A DNA stretch of 64,000 nt from Corynebacterium durum (lineage in GTDB: Bacteria > Actinomycetota > Actinomycetes > Mycobacteriales > Mycobacteriaceae), in the NCBI RefSeq assembly GCF_030408675.1, contig NZ_CP047200.1, positions 2,108,001 to 2,172,000 on the forward strand. Direction: 5' to 3'. A program made the translations under genes and the position numbers. Below the pieces are notes generated by a model. It did not search any database and was not told the origin of the DNA. It saw nothing but the letters and a program-made list of their open reading frames with translations. The number at the start of each line of letters is the position of its first letter. Position 1 is the stretch's first letter. Below, in pieces: positions 8,697-17,887 of the stretch.

Positions 8697-9377
8697 ATGC
8701 AATACCACCGAAAAACACTAAGCATCCTTGCTGCCGTAGCGCTTCTGATCGCCGGGGCAACGCAGCTATCCGGCTGCATCTCCGTCCCTTCACGCGAGAG
8801 CACTACGGTTGACCAGACATCCCCCACTTCTTCAACGAGTTCAACGTCAGCATCAGCATCGGCGTCCGGCACAAGCAGCGCCGCCAACGGCCCTCTCGAC
8901 GCTGTGACTTGGAGCTTTCCTACAAACGAATCCGGGTGGCAGATTGACTTCATCGACCAGGAGGGCCGAAATCAGCTGGTCAAGCCCAACGGATGTATGT
9001 ACAGCACTATGCAGAACCTTTTTTCCGGCCAAGAAGACATTTCCGACAAGACCGAAACCGACTACCAGGTGGAACAGAGCATCAATGGCTTCAAACGACA
9101 GATGCGCACCGCTGAGGGCAAAGCAACCCCGTCAACCGACGTGAAAACCTACGAAGGCAAACCCGTTGACATGATGCGTGTGGACATCGACTACACCGGG
9201 CAAGACGGCGGAACCTATCGCTCAACTGCGTGGCTGCGCGTCTTCGCACACGAACCCACACCCGTTTTCACCGTAGTCAATTACGCCTGCCCTGCATCGG
9301 CCTACTCAGAAGCAGAAATGCGTGACCTATTGAGCCAAACAACACTCGCTAACGTCACACAACCCACCATGAAATAG
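8697..9377 (+). CDS. Putative lipoprotein, unknown function
   Basis: 226 aa from the ATG at 8697, preceded by ggtggagga at ideal spacing; an upstream in-frame start at 8676 would overlap that SD. The signal peptide ends in the lipobox LSGC, followed by a Ser/Thr/Ala-rich flexible linker (about residues 35-65) and a globular domain that resembles mycobacterial/corynebacterial LpqN-like or DUF3558-like lipoproteins only loosely. Likely anchored to the outer face of the cytoplasmic membrane. Confidence 0.7.
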   Translation: MQYHRKTLSILAAVALLIAGATQLSGCISVPSRESTTVDQTSPTSSTSSTSASASASGTSSAANGPLDAVTWSFPTNESGWQIDFIDQEGRNQLVKPNGCMYSTMQNLFSGQEDISDKTETDYQVEQSINGFKRQMRTAEGKATPSTDVKTYEGKPVDMMRVDIDYTGQDGGTYRSTAWLRVFAHEPTPVFTVVNYACPASAYSEAEMRDLLSQTTLANVTQPTMK

Positions 9378-9449
9378 CAGTTCAGCGAGGAAATTTTAGA
9401 GATTTTTCTTCCCAGGGAACCTCCGCCGTTGTACGCCAGTCAAAGTACA

Positions 9450-9481
9450 GTGAGCGGCTGAATGTACGCGCAGCCGCTCAC
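9450..9481. terminator. 11-bp perfect hairpin between lipoprotein and PPE-like genes
   Basis: gtgagcggctg pairs with cagccgctcac across a 10-nt loop. There is no T-run, so it may be a weak terminator for the upstream gene or a 5'-UTR structure for the gene at 9518. Confidence 0.5.
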
Positions 9482-9517
9482 CATCACGCACTTGGTTTTC
9501 GACGCACGGAGAATCAC

Positions 9518-11347
9518 ATGGATCTCGACTACAGCATTGGAGCAACATCCTCAATAGGGGCCAGAATGGGAGCCCTCGCAGGCGCCACAGGAAGCACATC
9601 AACTGCGGTATCGCGATGTCTTTTCAATGGCGCTTATACTGCAGCTCCCGGTTTGAGTCAGCTCGCCGCTAACCACGCAAGCGTGTTACTCAGCGGTGCT
9701 GGCTCAGCCAAGGCCGTGTTGGATTCCTACCAGCAGCAAGTGGACTGGCTACAAAGCTCTCTTCGCGCCAACGTTAGCGCCATTTCCGGCCAAGACGACT
9801 GCATGGCGCATGCAATGGAGCGTAATAATGCCTCGCCAGTCCAACAATGCACAGTTGATCCGGCTACTTTCCCCATGCGGCCCGAAGAACACTACGACAA
9901 TTTCATGTTCACCCCGCCCCTTGTTAACGGTATCGCGCCCTTAAAACCAGTACTCGCAGCATTCGAAGCAACAAATACCGCAATGGTTGATAACGCGGCT
10001 GCACAATGGAACAATGCCGCCGACGCCATCGACAAAATTGCTGGTGAACTTGATGGCCTGGCAAAAGAAATCGTTGATGTGAACACGGGCGTGCCGTTTG
10101 ACGCGGCGTCGGCACGCATTGCCGAAACAGCGCAAACCGGACACAATTTTGCCGCTAACGCCCGAACCATGGCTGCGTCCGTGTCCAAACTCAACGAGAT
10201 CAAAGATTGGGCGGTGGCCGCACTGCAAAGAATCGACAAAACAGTAAGCACGGTCCCCGACACGCTTGCCCGCAGCACTTTGGAAGCAGAGTTCATGGCA
10301 AAGTTCATGAACATGGACCTGCCAGCGGCGATACAACAAGGGGTCCCGCCCATCACCAACCTCATGCAGACACCTCCTCCCCCACCCTCACAAGAAACCA
10401 CCGCCAACGTCGGCATGACGCAAACCGCCACTGCGGGGCTGCCTCTCGACGGCGCGAACGTCGCCGGTTTCCTTTCCAACGCAGGCACAGCTGTCAACGC
10501 GGTAAAAAATGTTGTGGATGGCGTGAACGCTATCGCCGGTGGTGCTGGACCCAACGGAATCGGCGGGGTGGGCGCACTAGGCGGCTTGGGCAACGCGCAT
10601 ACCCTCATGGAAGCGGGACGCCACATGCTCAACCCAGGCAATCTCGCAGCCACAACCGCTGGGCTTGGCACCGCAACGCTCGGCGGCACTAATCCCGCTC
10701 TGCCGGGACTCGGCGGGGCGTCGACAGGCATGGGAGCAAGCGGACTCGGCGCGATGGCGCTGGGTGCAGGTGGTTTTGGTGGTGGCCGTGGTGGCTTTGG
10801 CGGAGCGCCCGGCGTTGGGAACGTTATTGGCGGGAATATGAGTCCACGATCCGTTGGATCGGTTGCTTCCGCACTGGGCGACAAAGGCGCATATCCTGCG
10901 GGAGCAATGACCGGAATGGGTGGTGCATACGGTGCCAACAATCGGCGCGGAGGACGGTCAGGAACTCGCGCTTTCCGCACATCCACGGGCATCAGCGGCG
11001 CTGGTGGCGGATTCGACGTGTCTGGACCGGGCGGTTTTGGCGGTTCCGGCGTAGGCGTTGGTGCTGGCGGAGCCAATGGTGGGGCGATGCCACGCGGCGG
11101 ATTCGGAGCTGGTGGTTCTATGGCTGGCGCTGGTAGCGCGGGCGGGGCTGGTAGCTCGGCTACATCTGCGACTCGTGGCGGGGCACCCATGATGGGCGGC
11201 ATGCCGATGGCCGGAGGCGGTGCACGCGGCAACAAGAAAGCAAAGGCCGTGACCAGCACAGTTGAGGCCGAAGGCAACGTTGCCGACCTTCTCGGCACGC
11301 CACGGCGCATCGTGCCCGGTGTGATTGGTGATTGGGTGCGGGGGTAG
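9518..11347 (+). CDS. Glycine-rich PPE/WXG100-like protein, possible type VII secretion substrate
   Basis: 609 aa. The first ~290 residues are predicted almost entirely helical, with Ala-rich heptad-like segments and two separated Trp-containing helices, and no Sec signal. A short Pro-rich hinge (TPPPPPS) follows, then a long glycine-rich tail (about residues 330-580; GGFGGGRGGFGGAPG). This helical-head/Gly-rich-tail plan matches mycobacterial PPE/EspB-like ESX substrates. No ESX core genes or small WXG partner are in the window. SD ggag lies 6 nt before the ATG. The head could equally be an unrelated helical bundle, and the homology needs a profile search. Confidence 0.55.
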   Translation: MDLDYSIGATSSIGARMGALAGATGSTSTAVSRCLFNGAYTAAPGLSQLAANHASVLLSGAGSAKAVLDSYQQQVDWLQSSLRANVSAISGQDDCMAHAMERNNASPVQQCTVDPATFPMRPEEHYDNFMFTPPLVNGIAPLKPVLAAFEATNTAMVDNAAAQWNNAADAIDKIAGELDGLAKEIVDVNTGVPFDAASARIAETAQTGHNFAANARTMAASVSKLNEIKDWAVAALQRIDKTVSTVPDTLARSTLEAEFMAKFMNMDLPAAIQQGVPPITNLMQTPPPPPSQETTANVGMTQTATAGLPLDGANVAGFLSNAGTAVNAVKNVVDGVNAIAGGAGPNGIGGVGALGGLGNAHTLMEAGRHMLNPGNLAATTAGLGTATLGGTNPALPGLGGASTGMGASGLGAMALGAGGFGGGRGGFGGAPGVGNVIGGNMSPRSVGSVASALGDKGAYPAGAMTGMGGAYGANNRRGGRSGTRAFRTSTGISGAGGGFDVSGPGGFGGSGVGVGAGGANGGAMPRGGFGAGGSMAGAGSAGGAGSSATSATRGGAPMMGGMPMAGGGARGNKKAKAVTSTVEAEGNVADLLGTPRRIVPGVIGDWVRG

Positions 11348-11355
11348 GGCCCCTA

Positions 11356-11395
11356 TTTGGCTGTTAAAAAGCTCGTTGAGTCTTTAACAGCCAAA
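11356..11395. terminator. Hairpin terminator between convergent genes
   Basis: tttggctgttaaa (11356-11368) pairs perfectly with tttaacagccaaa (11383-11395). It follows the PPE-like stop and precedes the end of the minus-strand gene at 11424, so it may serve both directions. Confidence 0.65.
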
Positions 11396-11423
11396 CAACT
11401 ACATTCGACAAGCGGAAGCTATT

Positions 11424-11954
11424 TTAAGATAACTTCTGCTTGTGTCGTATTCGGGTAATTTTTGACTTCAGCTTCCGTTGTTCACGCTTATCTTGCGCAC
11501 GAAGTTGAAGTACAATAATGAACAGATTCAAAGACGGAAACAGAAGAAGAGAAGCCAAAGCACCAACACTCAAAACTGCAGACCAACCTGCTTCAGGATA
11601 CACAGTCCTCAACGTAGATCCAATATAACTCAACAAAACCAGTCCAACTACCCCACCCAATGATGCACTTTTAGGAGCCAATAACATCTTCTCCCTCTCC
11701 TTATCCGAAAAAGATCTCGATAGATATTCACCCGCCAATCCAAACAGAGAAGACAAAAGAAGCAAGGACGCCGCAAACAACCTAAGCCAAATCCATAGCC
11801 TATTTTGGTCCGTATACACAACGCCCCTACTCTCAAAAGCCACAAACGCAATACACAAAAACACAACCATTGAAGCCACAAGAAGGCCCAAATATACCTT
11901 CATTGAAAAACGGCCCCAAGTAAACCTCTTACCTGCGAAAGTTTTAAACACCAC
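11424..11954 (-). CDS. Four-TM membrane protein, unknown
   Basis: About 176 aa with four hydrophobic helices (LLVASMVVFLCIAFV; RLFAASLLLLSSLFGL; GGVVGLVLLSYIG; VLSVGALASLLLF...), a short basic N-terminus and a strongly basic C-terminal tail (KREQRKLKSKITRIRHKQKLS). Two adjacent GTG codons are possible starts; aaaggag lies just upstream of both. AT-rich compared with neighbours, suggesting recent acquisition. I do not recognise the family. Confidence 0.6.
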   Translation of the reverse strand: MVFKTFAGKRFTWGRFSMKVYLGLLVASMVVFLCIAFVAFESRGVVYTDQNRLWIWLRLFAASLLLLSSLFGLAGEYLSRSFSDKEREKMLLAPKSASLGGVVGLVLLSYIGSTLRTVYPEAGWSAVLSVGALASLLLFPSLNLFIIVLQLRAQDKREQRKLKSKITRIRHKQKLS

Positions 11955-12454
11955 AAACTCCTTTCAAATAATAGATATCTCTTTTCAGAATTTCAGCACT
12001 ACCACCTTAATCACATCACCCCATCTTTCACTGCATACCAACCAAGACAAGCCAACAGTAAGTCACTGACCAGACATGAAAAATATTCTATCGAACCCGT
12101 ATGCCAAAGTAGCCTAGACAGATAGACTAATATCCGCATAGCGCTATGCCTGAACTCACCTGCACGAATGTCTCTTATTTCCCAAGCATTCATATTGAAA
12201 TTAATACGCCCTAATCGAATATCTATTCCCCAACCCGACTATCAACCTAGTCGCAGTAGCCCCCCCCCAACCACTGACCAACTTGGCATACTCACCAGCT
12301 TTAATAGCATCCTGCAAATTTTAATTCAGGAAGCGCGCAACATCCACATAGAAAACGACTAACTGAACCTCACTCTTTTACCCTAAGGACAGGCCGTCAC
12401 ACCAATCCCAGCCGCACAAAACTTTCGCTACAACTGTCAAACCAACATCGCCCC

Positions 12455-12523
12455 CATAGAAGTTGCTCACCAAAATATCGTTTTCAGACCAATTTTCCGA
12501 CCATTTGGTGAGCAACTTCTATG
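12455..12523. repeat. Palindromic intergenic repeat, family C copy 1
   Basis: 20-bp perfect arms, catagaagttgctcaccaaa (12455-12474) and tttggtgagcaacttctatg (12504-12523), around a 29-nt loop containing ttttcagacc. The segment aligns along its length with the element at 16006-16066, including the gagca(a/t)cttctatg end. Confidence 0.85.
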
Positions 12524-12546
12524 AGTTCTATGCATGAGTTCTATGC
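12521..12546. repeat. 13-bp tandem duplication
   Basis: atgagttctatgc is repeated twice with no spacer, directly continuing the right arm of the family C palindrome. Its position suggests slippage or a target-site-like duplication at the element's edge. Confidence 0.8.
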
Positions 12547-12723
12547 ACACCCGCCCCTCCATACTGGGGCACCCCCACTTTGCAGATTTTGGCCGAGTAT
12601 TATTTCTGCTATATCTTCATCATTGATGCCCCTTTGAACATTCATCAAGGTAGCACTATTCAACATCTTTACCTTCCCACTCCCACAACAAACCCAAACC
12701 CGCCCCAAAGGAGATCCCATCCA

Positions 12724-13920
12724 GTGACGCACAATCGTCGTCGTACGGTGATCGCAGCAGCGCTCACTTCGCTATTCACTGCCTTGGCCAGCGTTTTCAC
12801 TGCCCCGCTGGCACATGCAGCATTAACTCCCCCGTGGCTGGGTTCGGCAGACAGCGCGTTTCAGGGCTTGGTGCAGTCGGTAGCCAATTCGCCGGGGTCA
12901 AGTGGCCAGCGGCTGAGTGATTTTCTGGGATCAGCACAGAACGCGGGTCTGGCTGATTTCAGACCTACTGGCCCGCTGACCAGCAGCGACGGCAATTATC
13001 CGATTCCCACTAACCCAAATATCAAGGAAACAAAGCTGGTCAAAGTCACGGATGACCCGTGGCAGAGAGTGCAGCGCTGGACTGTGGATTCCCCATCGAT
13101 GCAGCGCCCGGTGGAGGTGCAGATCATGCTGCCAAAGGATCGAAAAGCACCCGCACCCATGCTTTACCTTTTCGATGGGATCAGCGGCACGGAAACATCG
13201 GGCTGGTTGAAATGGGGCGGCTTGGAGAAGGTCTTCGCGGAAGAAAACGTCACCATAGTAATGCCCACGGGTGCGAGCGCTTCTCTCTATTCGGATTGGG
13301 TACGTGATGACCCGGCGCTGGGCCGCTACAAGTGGGAAACATTTGTCACAAAGGAGCTGGCCCCGCTGTTGGAAAGGCCGGAGCATGGCCTGAATTTCAA
13401 TGGTAAACGCGGTGTGGCTGGTCTTTCCATGGGAGCTATTGGGGCTGTTCACATGGCGAATGCGCACTCTGAACTGTTCAATGCGGTGATGGGACTATCC
13501 GGCTGTTATTCCACCATGGATCCTATCGGTCGTCAGATTGCCAAGGTAATGGTGGAATCGCGAGGTGGAAACGTGGAAAACATGTGGGGACCGTATGGTT
13601 CGGACATGTGGCGGTATCACGACGTCGTTACGCATCCAGAAGGATTGCGCAACATGCGGGTGTACCTGTTCACGGCGGATGGGACGGTGACCCAGGTGGA
13701 GCTGGATTATCAGAAGACCAGGCCGTTTTACGAGCTTGCGGCGGGTGCGGTGCTGGAGCAGGGCACGCACCAGTGCACGGTGGCGCTTGATCAGGCGATG
13801 CGGAAGGCGGGTATGACGCATCAGACGGTGGAGTACAAGCACGGTGGGGTGCACAGCTGGGATTTGTTTGATCGGCAGTTGCCCACGGCGTGGCAGGCGA
13901 TCAAGCCGTCGTTGATGTAA
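12724..13920 (+). CDS. Mycolyltransferase (antigen 85 / Cmt family)
   Basis: 398 aa from the GTG at 12724, with aaaggag 10 nt upstream; earlier in-frame starts give a nonsense N-terminus. A Sec signal (RRRTVIAAALTSLF... cut near AHA) leads to an alpha/beta-hydrolase esterase domain. The nucleophile elbow is GLSMGA (Ser about 235), and the HSWDLF motif near the C-terminus carries the catalytic His (about 377). These enzymes transfer mycolic acids to trehalose or arabinogalactan at the cell surface of mycolate-bearing Actinobacteria. No C-terminal LGFP repeats are present, so it is the short form. Confidence 0.92.
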   Translation: MTHNRRRTVIAAALTSLFTALASVFTAPLAHAALTPPWLGSADSAFQGLVQSVANSPGSSGQRLSDFLGSAQNAGLADFRPTGPLTSSDGNYPIPTNPNIKETKLVKVTDDPWQRVQRWTVDSPSMQRPVEVQIMLPKDRKAPAPMLYLFDGISGTETSGWLKWGGLEKVFAEENVTIVMPTGASASLYSDWVRDDPALGRYKWETFVTKELAPLLERPEHGLNFNGKRGVAGLSMGAIGAVHMANAHSELFNAVMGLSGCYSTMDPIGRQIAKVMVESRGGNVENMWGPYGSDMWRYHDVVTHPEGLRNMRVYLFTADGTVTQVELDYQKTRPFYELAAGAVLEQGTHQCTVALDQAMRKAGMTHQTVEYKHGGVHSWDLFDRQLPTAWQAIKPSLM

Positions 13921-14003
13921 CAACCACCTTGCCAACCTCCATACGCTCATCTACTATCGGAACAGACCGATTTGTCTACCTGTTTGTCTAGTTAAGGATT
14001 GTT

Positions 14004-14756
14004 ATGTCGGATCACGAGCTTTGGAACATCGCCTCCCACCTGCGCACAAACTTCCGCTATGTGGATCTCACCCACGCATTTTTCCCTGGACAACCGAAGT
14101 TCAGCATGCTTGAGGACCAAGTGACGACTCGCCTGTTCACCGTGGACGAGCAGGGCTTCACGGTGGATCGATACGAAATTGTTGGGCAGTGGGGCACGCA
14201 CGTGGATCCGCCAATCCACTTTGTCAATGACGCCCGCACTCTCGACGAGCTGCCCGTCGACGAGATGATTCTGCCACTCGCGGTGCTTGACCTGCACAAA
14301 GAGGCCGAGGAGTTCCATAACCTGGCCGTCACCGTGGACCACATCAAGGCGTGGGAGGAGCGCAACGGCCGCATCCCCGACGGCGCTTTTGTGGCGCTGC
14401 GCACGGACTGGTCGAAACGCTGGGAGACCGACGACCTGTACGGCATCGACGCGGAAGGCAAGCGCAACTGCCCCGGCTGGTCGCTGGAGGCGCTGAAATT
14501 CCTGCGCAACGAGCGCGGCGTGGTAGCCATCGGGCACGAAACCACCGACACGGACCCCGGGGCGTCGATAGATGCGGGCAATTTCGGCTGCGAGCTGTAC
14601 TGGCTGCAGGAGGATCGCTGGCAGATTGAGCTGCTGAACAACCTCTCCGAGGTTCCGGAAACCGGTGCGCTGATCGTGGCGTCGTGGCCGAAGCCGAAAG
14701 GCGGCACCGGCTTCCCCGCCCGCGTGTTCGCCATCGTCCCCAACAACGCTGAATAG
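14004..14756 (+). CDS. Cyclase-family metal-dependent hydrolase (kynurenine formamidase-like)
   Basis: 250 aa with the family signature GTHVDPPIHF (residues 64-73), in which the His and Asp residues bind a divalent metal; the first His of the usual HxGTHxDxPxH motif is replaced by Gln. Family members hydrolyse N-formylkynurenine, isatin or cyclic amides. It is the first gene of a tight operon with an AhpD-like protein (10-nt gap) and an SDR (10-nt gap), which suggests a small catabolic module acting on an unknown carbonyl or amide substrate. No other tryptophan-degradation genes are nearby, so kynurenine is not implied. Confidence 0.8.
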   Translation: MSDHELWNIASHLRTNFRYVDLTHAFFPGQPKFSMLEDQVTTRLFTVDEQGFTVDRYEIVGQWGTHVDPPIHFVNDARTLDELPVDEMILPLAVLDLHKEAEEFHNLAVTVDHIKAWEERNGRIPDGAFVALRTDWSKRWETDDLYGIDAEGKRNCPGWSLEALKFLRNERGVVAIGHETTDTDPGASIDAGNFGCELYWLQEDRWQIELLNNLSEVPETGALIVASWPKPKGGTGFPARVFAIVPNNAE

Positions 14757-14765
14757 AGGATAATC

Positions 14766-15173
14766 ATGACGCAACCCGATCCAATCCTGCCGGTCCTCGC
14801 CGACGATGAGCTTTCGGAACGCGCGGCGGCCGTGTTCGATGACATCCGCGCCACCCGCAACACCGACTTTGTCAACAACATCTGGCGCGTGCTGGCCAAC
14901 GACCCCAACCTGCTGGAACAGACCTGGTCAGAGGTGAAAAACACCCTCACCGAGGACAGCGAACTGGACGTTTTGACCAAGCAGCTCATCTACATCGCCG
15001 TCTCCGTGGCGCAGAACTGCAACTACTGCATCCGCTCCCACACCGCCGCCGCCCGCGCGCTCGGGCTTACCGACGCCCAGCTCGCCGAACTCCACACCGT
15101 GATCGGCCTGGCCGCGAAAACAAACCGCCTGGCCCAGGGCCTGCAAGTGCCCATCGACGAGGCTTTTCTGTAA
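14766..15173 (+). CDS. Carboxymuconolactone decarboxylase/AhpD-family protein
   Basis: 135-aa all-helical protein with the AhpD-type motif CNYCIRSH (Cys85, Cys88, His92), the redox and proton-relay site of this family. AhpD-like proteins reduce peroxiredoxins, while other members are decarboxylases without the Cys pair; the intact CxxC favours a redox or hydroperoxide role. Middle gene of the 14004-15951 operon. Confidence 0.85.
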   Translation: MTQPDPILPVLADDELSERAAAVFDDIRATRNTDFVNNIWRVLANDPNLLEQTWSEVKNTLTEDSELDVLTKQLIYIAVSVAQNCNYCIRSHTAAARALGLTDAQLAELHTVIGLAAKTNRLAQGLQVPIDEAFL

Positions 15174-15183
15174 AGGAACACTC

Positions 15184-15951
15184 ATGGATTTAGGACTCAA
15201 CGGCCGCACCGCAGTGGTCACCGGCGGCAGCAAAGGACTCGGCTTCGCCACCGTTCAGGCACTTATCGACGCCGGGGCACGCGTTGCCTTCTGTGCCCGC
15301 AACGCCGCAGAAATTAAGGAAGCCGAGGAGGCGCTTGGAAGTGGGGCGCGGGGTTACGTTGTGGACGTGACCGACGCTGAGCAGGTAGAACACTTTATTT
15401 CCGAGGCTGCCGCGGACTTTGGTGGCATTGATGTGCTGGTGAACAACGCAGGTGGTGCGCACCCCGGAACCGGGGAAACCATCACCGACGACGCGTTCCA
15501 AGCCGACTTCAACATCAAAGTCCTCTCCTGGCAGCGCACCATCAAGGCCGCGCTCCCCCACCTGCGCAAGAGTGACCAAGCGCGCGTGATCAACATCGGA
15601 TCCGTGTACGCGCACTCCCCCTCCCCCGCGTTCTTCTCCACCTCCGTGCACCGCGCCGCCGGAGTGAACCTGACCAAAGCGTGGGCAGTGGAACTCGCGC
15701 CAGACAATATCCTGGTCAACGGCGTAAACATCGGCGTTATTGAAACCCCGCAATGGGCCAACATTCGCGACAAACGCGCGCCCGGTGCCACCATGGAAGA
15801 GTTCTTCCAGGCCACCGTTGATGCGGACATTCCGCTCGGGCGCATCGGCCAGCCGCAGGAACTCGCCGATGTTGTGGCCTTCCTGGCCAGCGCCCGCTCC
15901 TCCTACGTCACCGGCACCATCATTGATGTTGCTGGCGGGATGGGGGTTTAG
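15184..15951 (+). CDS. Short-chain dehydrogenase/reductase family protein with non-canonical active site
   Basis: 255 aa with the NAD(P)-binding TGGSKGLG (13-20), NNAG (87-90) and the catalytic-Ser strand VINIGS (Ser140). Where classical SDRs have YxxxK, the aligned residues are T153 and R157 ([14 protein letters not shown]). Either it belongs to the divergent SDR group lacking the Tyr-Lys pair or Tyr142, two residues after the Ser, has a different role. Last gene of the cyclase/AhpD operon, followed by a strong palindrome. Confidence 0.85.
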   Translation: MDLGLNGRTAVVTGGSKGLGFATVQALIDAGARVAFCARNAAEIKEAEEALGSGARGYVVDVTDAEQVEHFISEAAADFGGIDVLVNNAGGAHPGTGETITDDAFQADFNIKVLSWQRTIKAALPHLRKSDQARVINIGSVYAHSPSPAFFSTSVHRAAGVNLTKAWAVELAPDNILVNGVNIGVIETPQWANIRDKRAPGATMEEFFQATVDADIPLGRIGQPQELADVVAFLASARSSYVTGTIIDVAGGMGV

Positions 15952-16005
15952 GGGTTGGCCGCTGGGGTGTAGCGCGTGTAGTTCCGGGCTGATGCCGTAG
16001 TGTTC

Positions 16006-16066
16006 GCTCATCAAACTGTCGTTTTTAGGCTCCAAAAACGACAGTTTGATGAGCATCTTCTATGGG
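16006..16066. repeat. Palindromic intergenic repeat, family C copy 2, probable terminator
   Basis: 21-bp perfect arms (gctcatcaaactgtcgttttt at 16006-16026 and its complement at 16034-16054) with a 7-nt loop aggctcc. It lies 55 nt after the SDR stop and can end that operon. The flanking gagcatcttctatg matches family C copy 1 at 12455. Confidence 0.85.
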
Positions 16067-16162
16067 CGCTTGTCTAACCCCACCGTCAGATCATGGTGGA
16101 GATCCCAGCAAGAAAATCCCTACACTGGAAAGGCATCCCAGACCATCGTATGGAGGTTTACC

Positions 16163-16912
16163 TTGCACACCCGCATTCGACGTATCGGCCAGCGCACAGT
16201 CATCTACGCTTCACTCCGCCAAGAGCTCATGAAGCAAATGTTTGATGAGAAAGTTGGGACTGACGACTCAGTAAATTACGATGTTGACCTTGGCATACAG
16301 CGTTTCGCCATGGTGTCAAACACTGGTGAAGTCACCGCAAAAGCACACCTATTGGCGTCAATCGCGGCACAACCACCAACAATTTTGTGGGCCTACGCAG
16401 AGCTACTGGCCAGCCACGGTGCCGCAGTAGAACGCGCACAGAAAGTACGAGATTACGGTCTCGCGCATAACGAAGACGAACTCAGCAGTGAAGAGGTCGC
16501 CTACACGTTCCCCGCCGGTGCTGACCAAGGAGATGTGATTGCTAACGTCGCCCACGACATTGGCTCATTAGCGTTGACGGTTTTCGGCACCGACTATTAC
16601 TACTACAGTGCCCCTATTGGTGGTGGGTCGCGCATGGTGCTTTTGCTTGAAAATCTCTCCGAGCCTGTGCCCCCGATCACGCTCAATGAGCTCTACGCCA
16701 GGCTGCCACGCTACCTTCAGCAGGTCGACGACATCCCGTGGTCACTGGAAGGTTTCGTAGAACTCATGCCCGGTTGGAGCCTGGAGCTCAACAACGACGC
16801 CGACGCACACCATGCCCGCATCACAGACGACGCCGGCAGAAGCATCCGCGTTACCTACCAGCTTGATCAATACGATCGGCTCACGAGGCTCGAAATGGGA
16901 CTCGACGACTAG
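16163..16912 (+). CDS. DUF6882-like protein
   Basis: 249 aa from the TTG at 16163, which has tggagg 6 nt upstream; the longer frame runs back into the palindrome. Contains ILWAYAE, like the aromatic I(L)WAW/YA signature of DUF6882 proteins, and an acidic C-terminal part. Cytoplasmic by composition. Function unknown. Confidence 0.6.
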   Translation: MHTRIRRIGQRTVIYASLRQELMKQMFDEKVGTDDSVNYDVDLGIQRFAMVSNTGEVTAKAHLLASIAAQPPTILWAYAELLASHGAAVERAQKVRDYGLAHNEDELSSEEVAYTFPAGADQGDVIANVAHDIGSLALTVFGTDYYYYSAPIGGGSRMVLLLENLSEPVPPITLNELYARLPRYLQQVDDIPWSLEGFVELMPGWSLELNNDADAHHARITDDAGRSIRVTYQLDQYDRLTRLEMGLDD

Positions 16913-16955
16913 ATCTGGCGGCGGGGCGGGGAATATAAACTTATTTTCCCGCCCC

Positions 16956-17798
16956 TCACTCCTCTGAAAGTATCTCTTCAACAAACCAAATTAAATCTTC
17001 AATTAACCATTCAGGTATCAATTCTAAATAATAAAGCAACGCTACCATGGCAGTAAATACTAAGACCTTGGAGGCGAAATTGATCTTCTCCAAACATATA
17101 ATAGCTTTACTAAGTTTCCCAGGTTCTATCCCAGGTCTTTGCACAGCTGATGGACGAATCACCACATCGTCCATCCCCATACACTCGCTAATAAACATTT
17201 CCTTAAAATTTTTTCCAGGACGATCCCACGACAGGGACAGCAGCCAGCGAGGACTATCCGCCACTTTCGAAAGAAGAGGAACACGTTCTAACAATTCATG
17301 ACGACAAACCGCATATGGAGGACATTCCGTTGATCCCAGCGATATGAAACGTTTATCCCCCCATGTCTCTCGAGCATATCGACCACCACCAAATTTCTTT
17401 ATTAGAGCCGAGCGCTTTTTTGAATCATTCATTGCGCGGCGTTGTTTATTTTCATCACCCCACCACCAGCATAAGCGCAGTTTACCATCGCGAGTTGTCA
17501 CACTGAGAGCCGCTTTACCCCCATCATCACAAGAACGTAATCTATAGAATAGCCATCGCTTACAGTCGATCACCATAACCACAACGCTAGATACTTCATA
17601 GATTTGCTTATTATAAATCACCTTTGCGCCATAGTTCAGAATATCAGGGAGAAACTTTACGCCGTAAGGAACACGGTATAACTCATCATCCGAAGAAAGT
17701 TGCAAGGACCTGAGCTGCAACCGTTTCGTTCCATAAATACATAGGACAACTATCACCATCAAGCATGGAATCGCATAGTTCAATACAGACAACACCAT
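16956..17798 (-). CDS. Membrane protein with DUF4178-like domain, paralogue 1
   Basis: 280 aa: N-terminal TM helix (AIPCLMVIVVLCIYG), a beta-rich cytoplasmic domain with GAKVIYNKQIYEV and LRLCWWWGDE, and a C-terminal hydrophobic helix (KVLVFTAMVALLYYLEL). The pattern of a Gly-Ala-(K/R)-Val-Ile-Tyr strand, then a Trp-Phe-Tyr strand, then a CWW strand is shared with the gene at 17888, so they are tandem paralogues. It resembles DUF4178 domains by memory. AT-rich. Lies in the same minus-strand run as the helicase-nuclease upstream, 89 nt after its paralogue. Confidence 0.6.
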   Translation of the reverse strand: MVLSVLNYAIPCLMVIVVLCIYGTKRLQLRSLQLSSDDELYRVPYGVKFLPDILNYGAKVIYNKQIYEVSSVVVMVIDCKRWLFYRLRSCDDGGKAALSVTTRDGKLRLCWWWGDENKQRRAMNDSKKRSALIKKFGGGRYARETWGDKRFISLGSTECPPYAVCRHELLERVPLLSKVADSPRWLLSLSWDRPGKNFKEMFISECMGMDDVVIRPSAVQRPGIEPGKLSKAIICLEKINFASKVLVFTAMVALLYYLELIPEWLIEDLIWFVEEILSEE

Positions 17799-17887
17799 AT
17801 CAAAGCCCCAATACTACAACAAAAAAACGTAGATGACACTAAAAAGGAAGTGCATTTTCGGAATAACTACACATGACATATGCAACC

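Larger units (their letters stand above)
11955..12723. other. AT-rich intergenic region containing repeat family C and a tandem repeat
   Basis: About 770 nt with no ORF I trust: a 60-codon minus ORF at 12011-12193 has no SD and no recognisable similarity. The region contains a poly-C run at about 12262, the palindromic element at 12455-12523 and a 13-bp tandem duplication at 12521-12546. It probably includes the promoter for the mycolyltransferase. Confidence 0.55.

Noticed and set aside
9892..11310. 472-codon minus-strand ORF opposite the PPE-like gene
   Set aside because: Pro/Ala-rich low-complexity translation is the antisense of the Gly-rich tail; no SD, and the plus strand has a proper start and a coherent protein.
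12011..12193. 60-codon minus-strand ORF in the AT-rich gap
   Set aside because: Mildly hydrophobic but no SD, no promoter and no family; AT-rich sequence makes such frames by chance.
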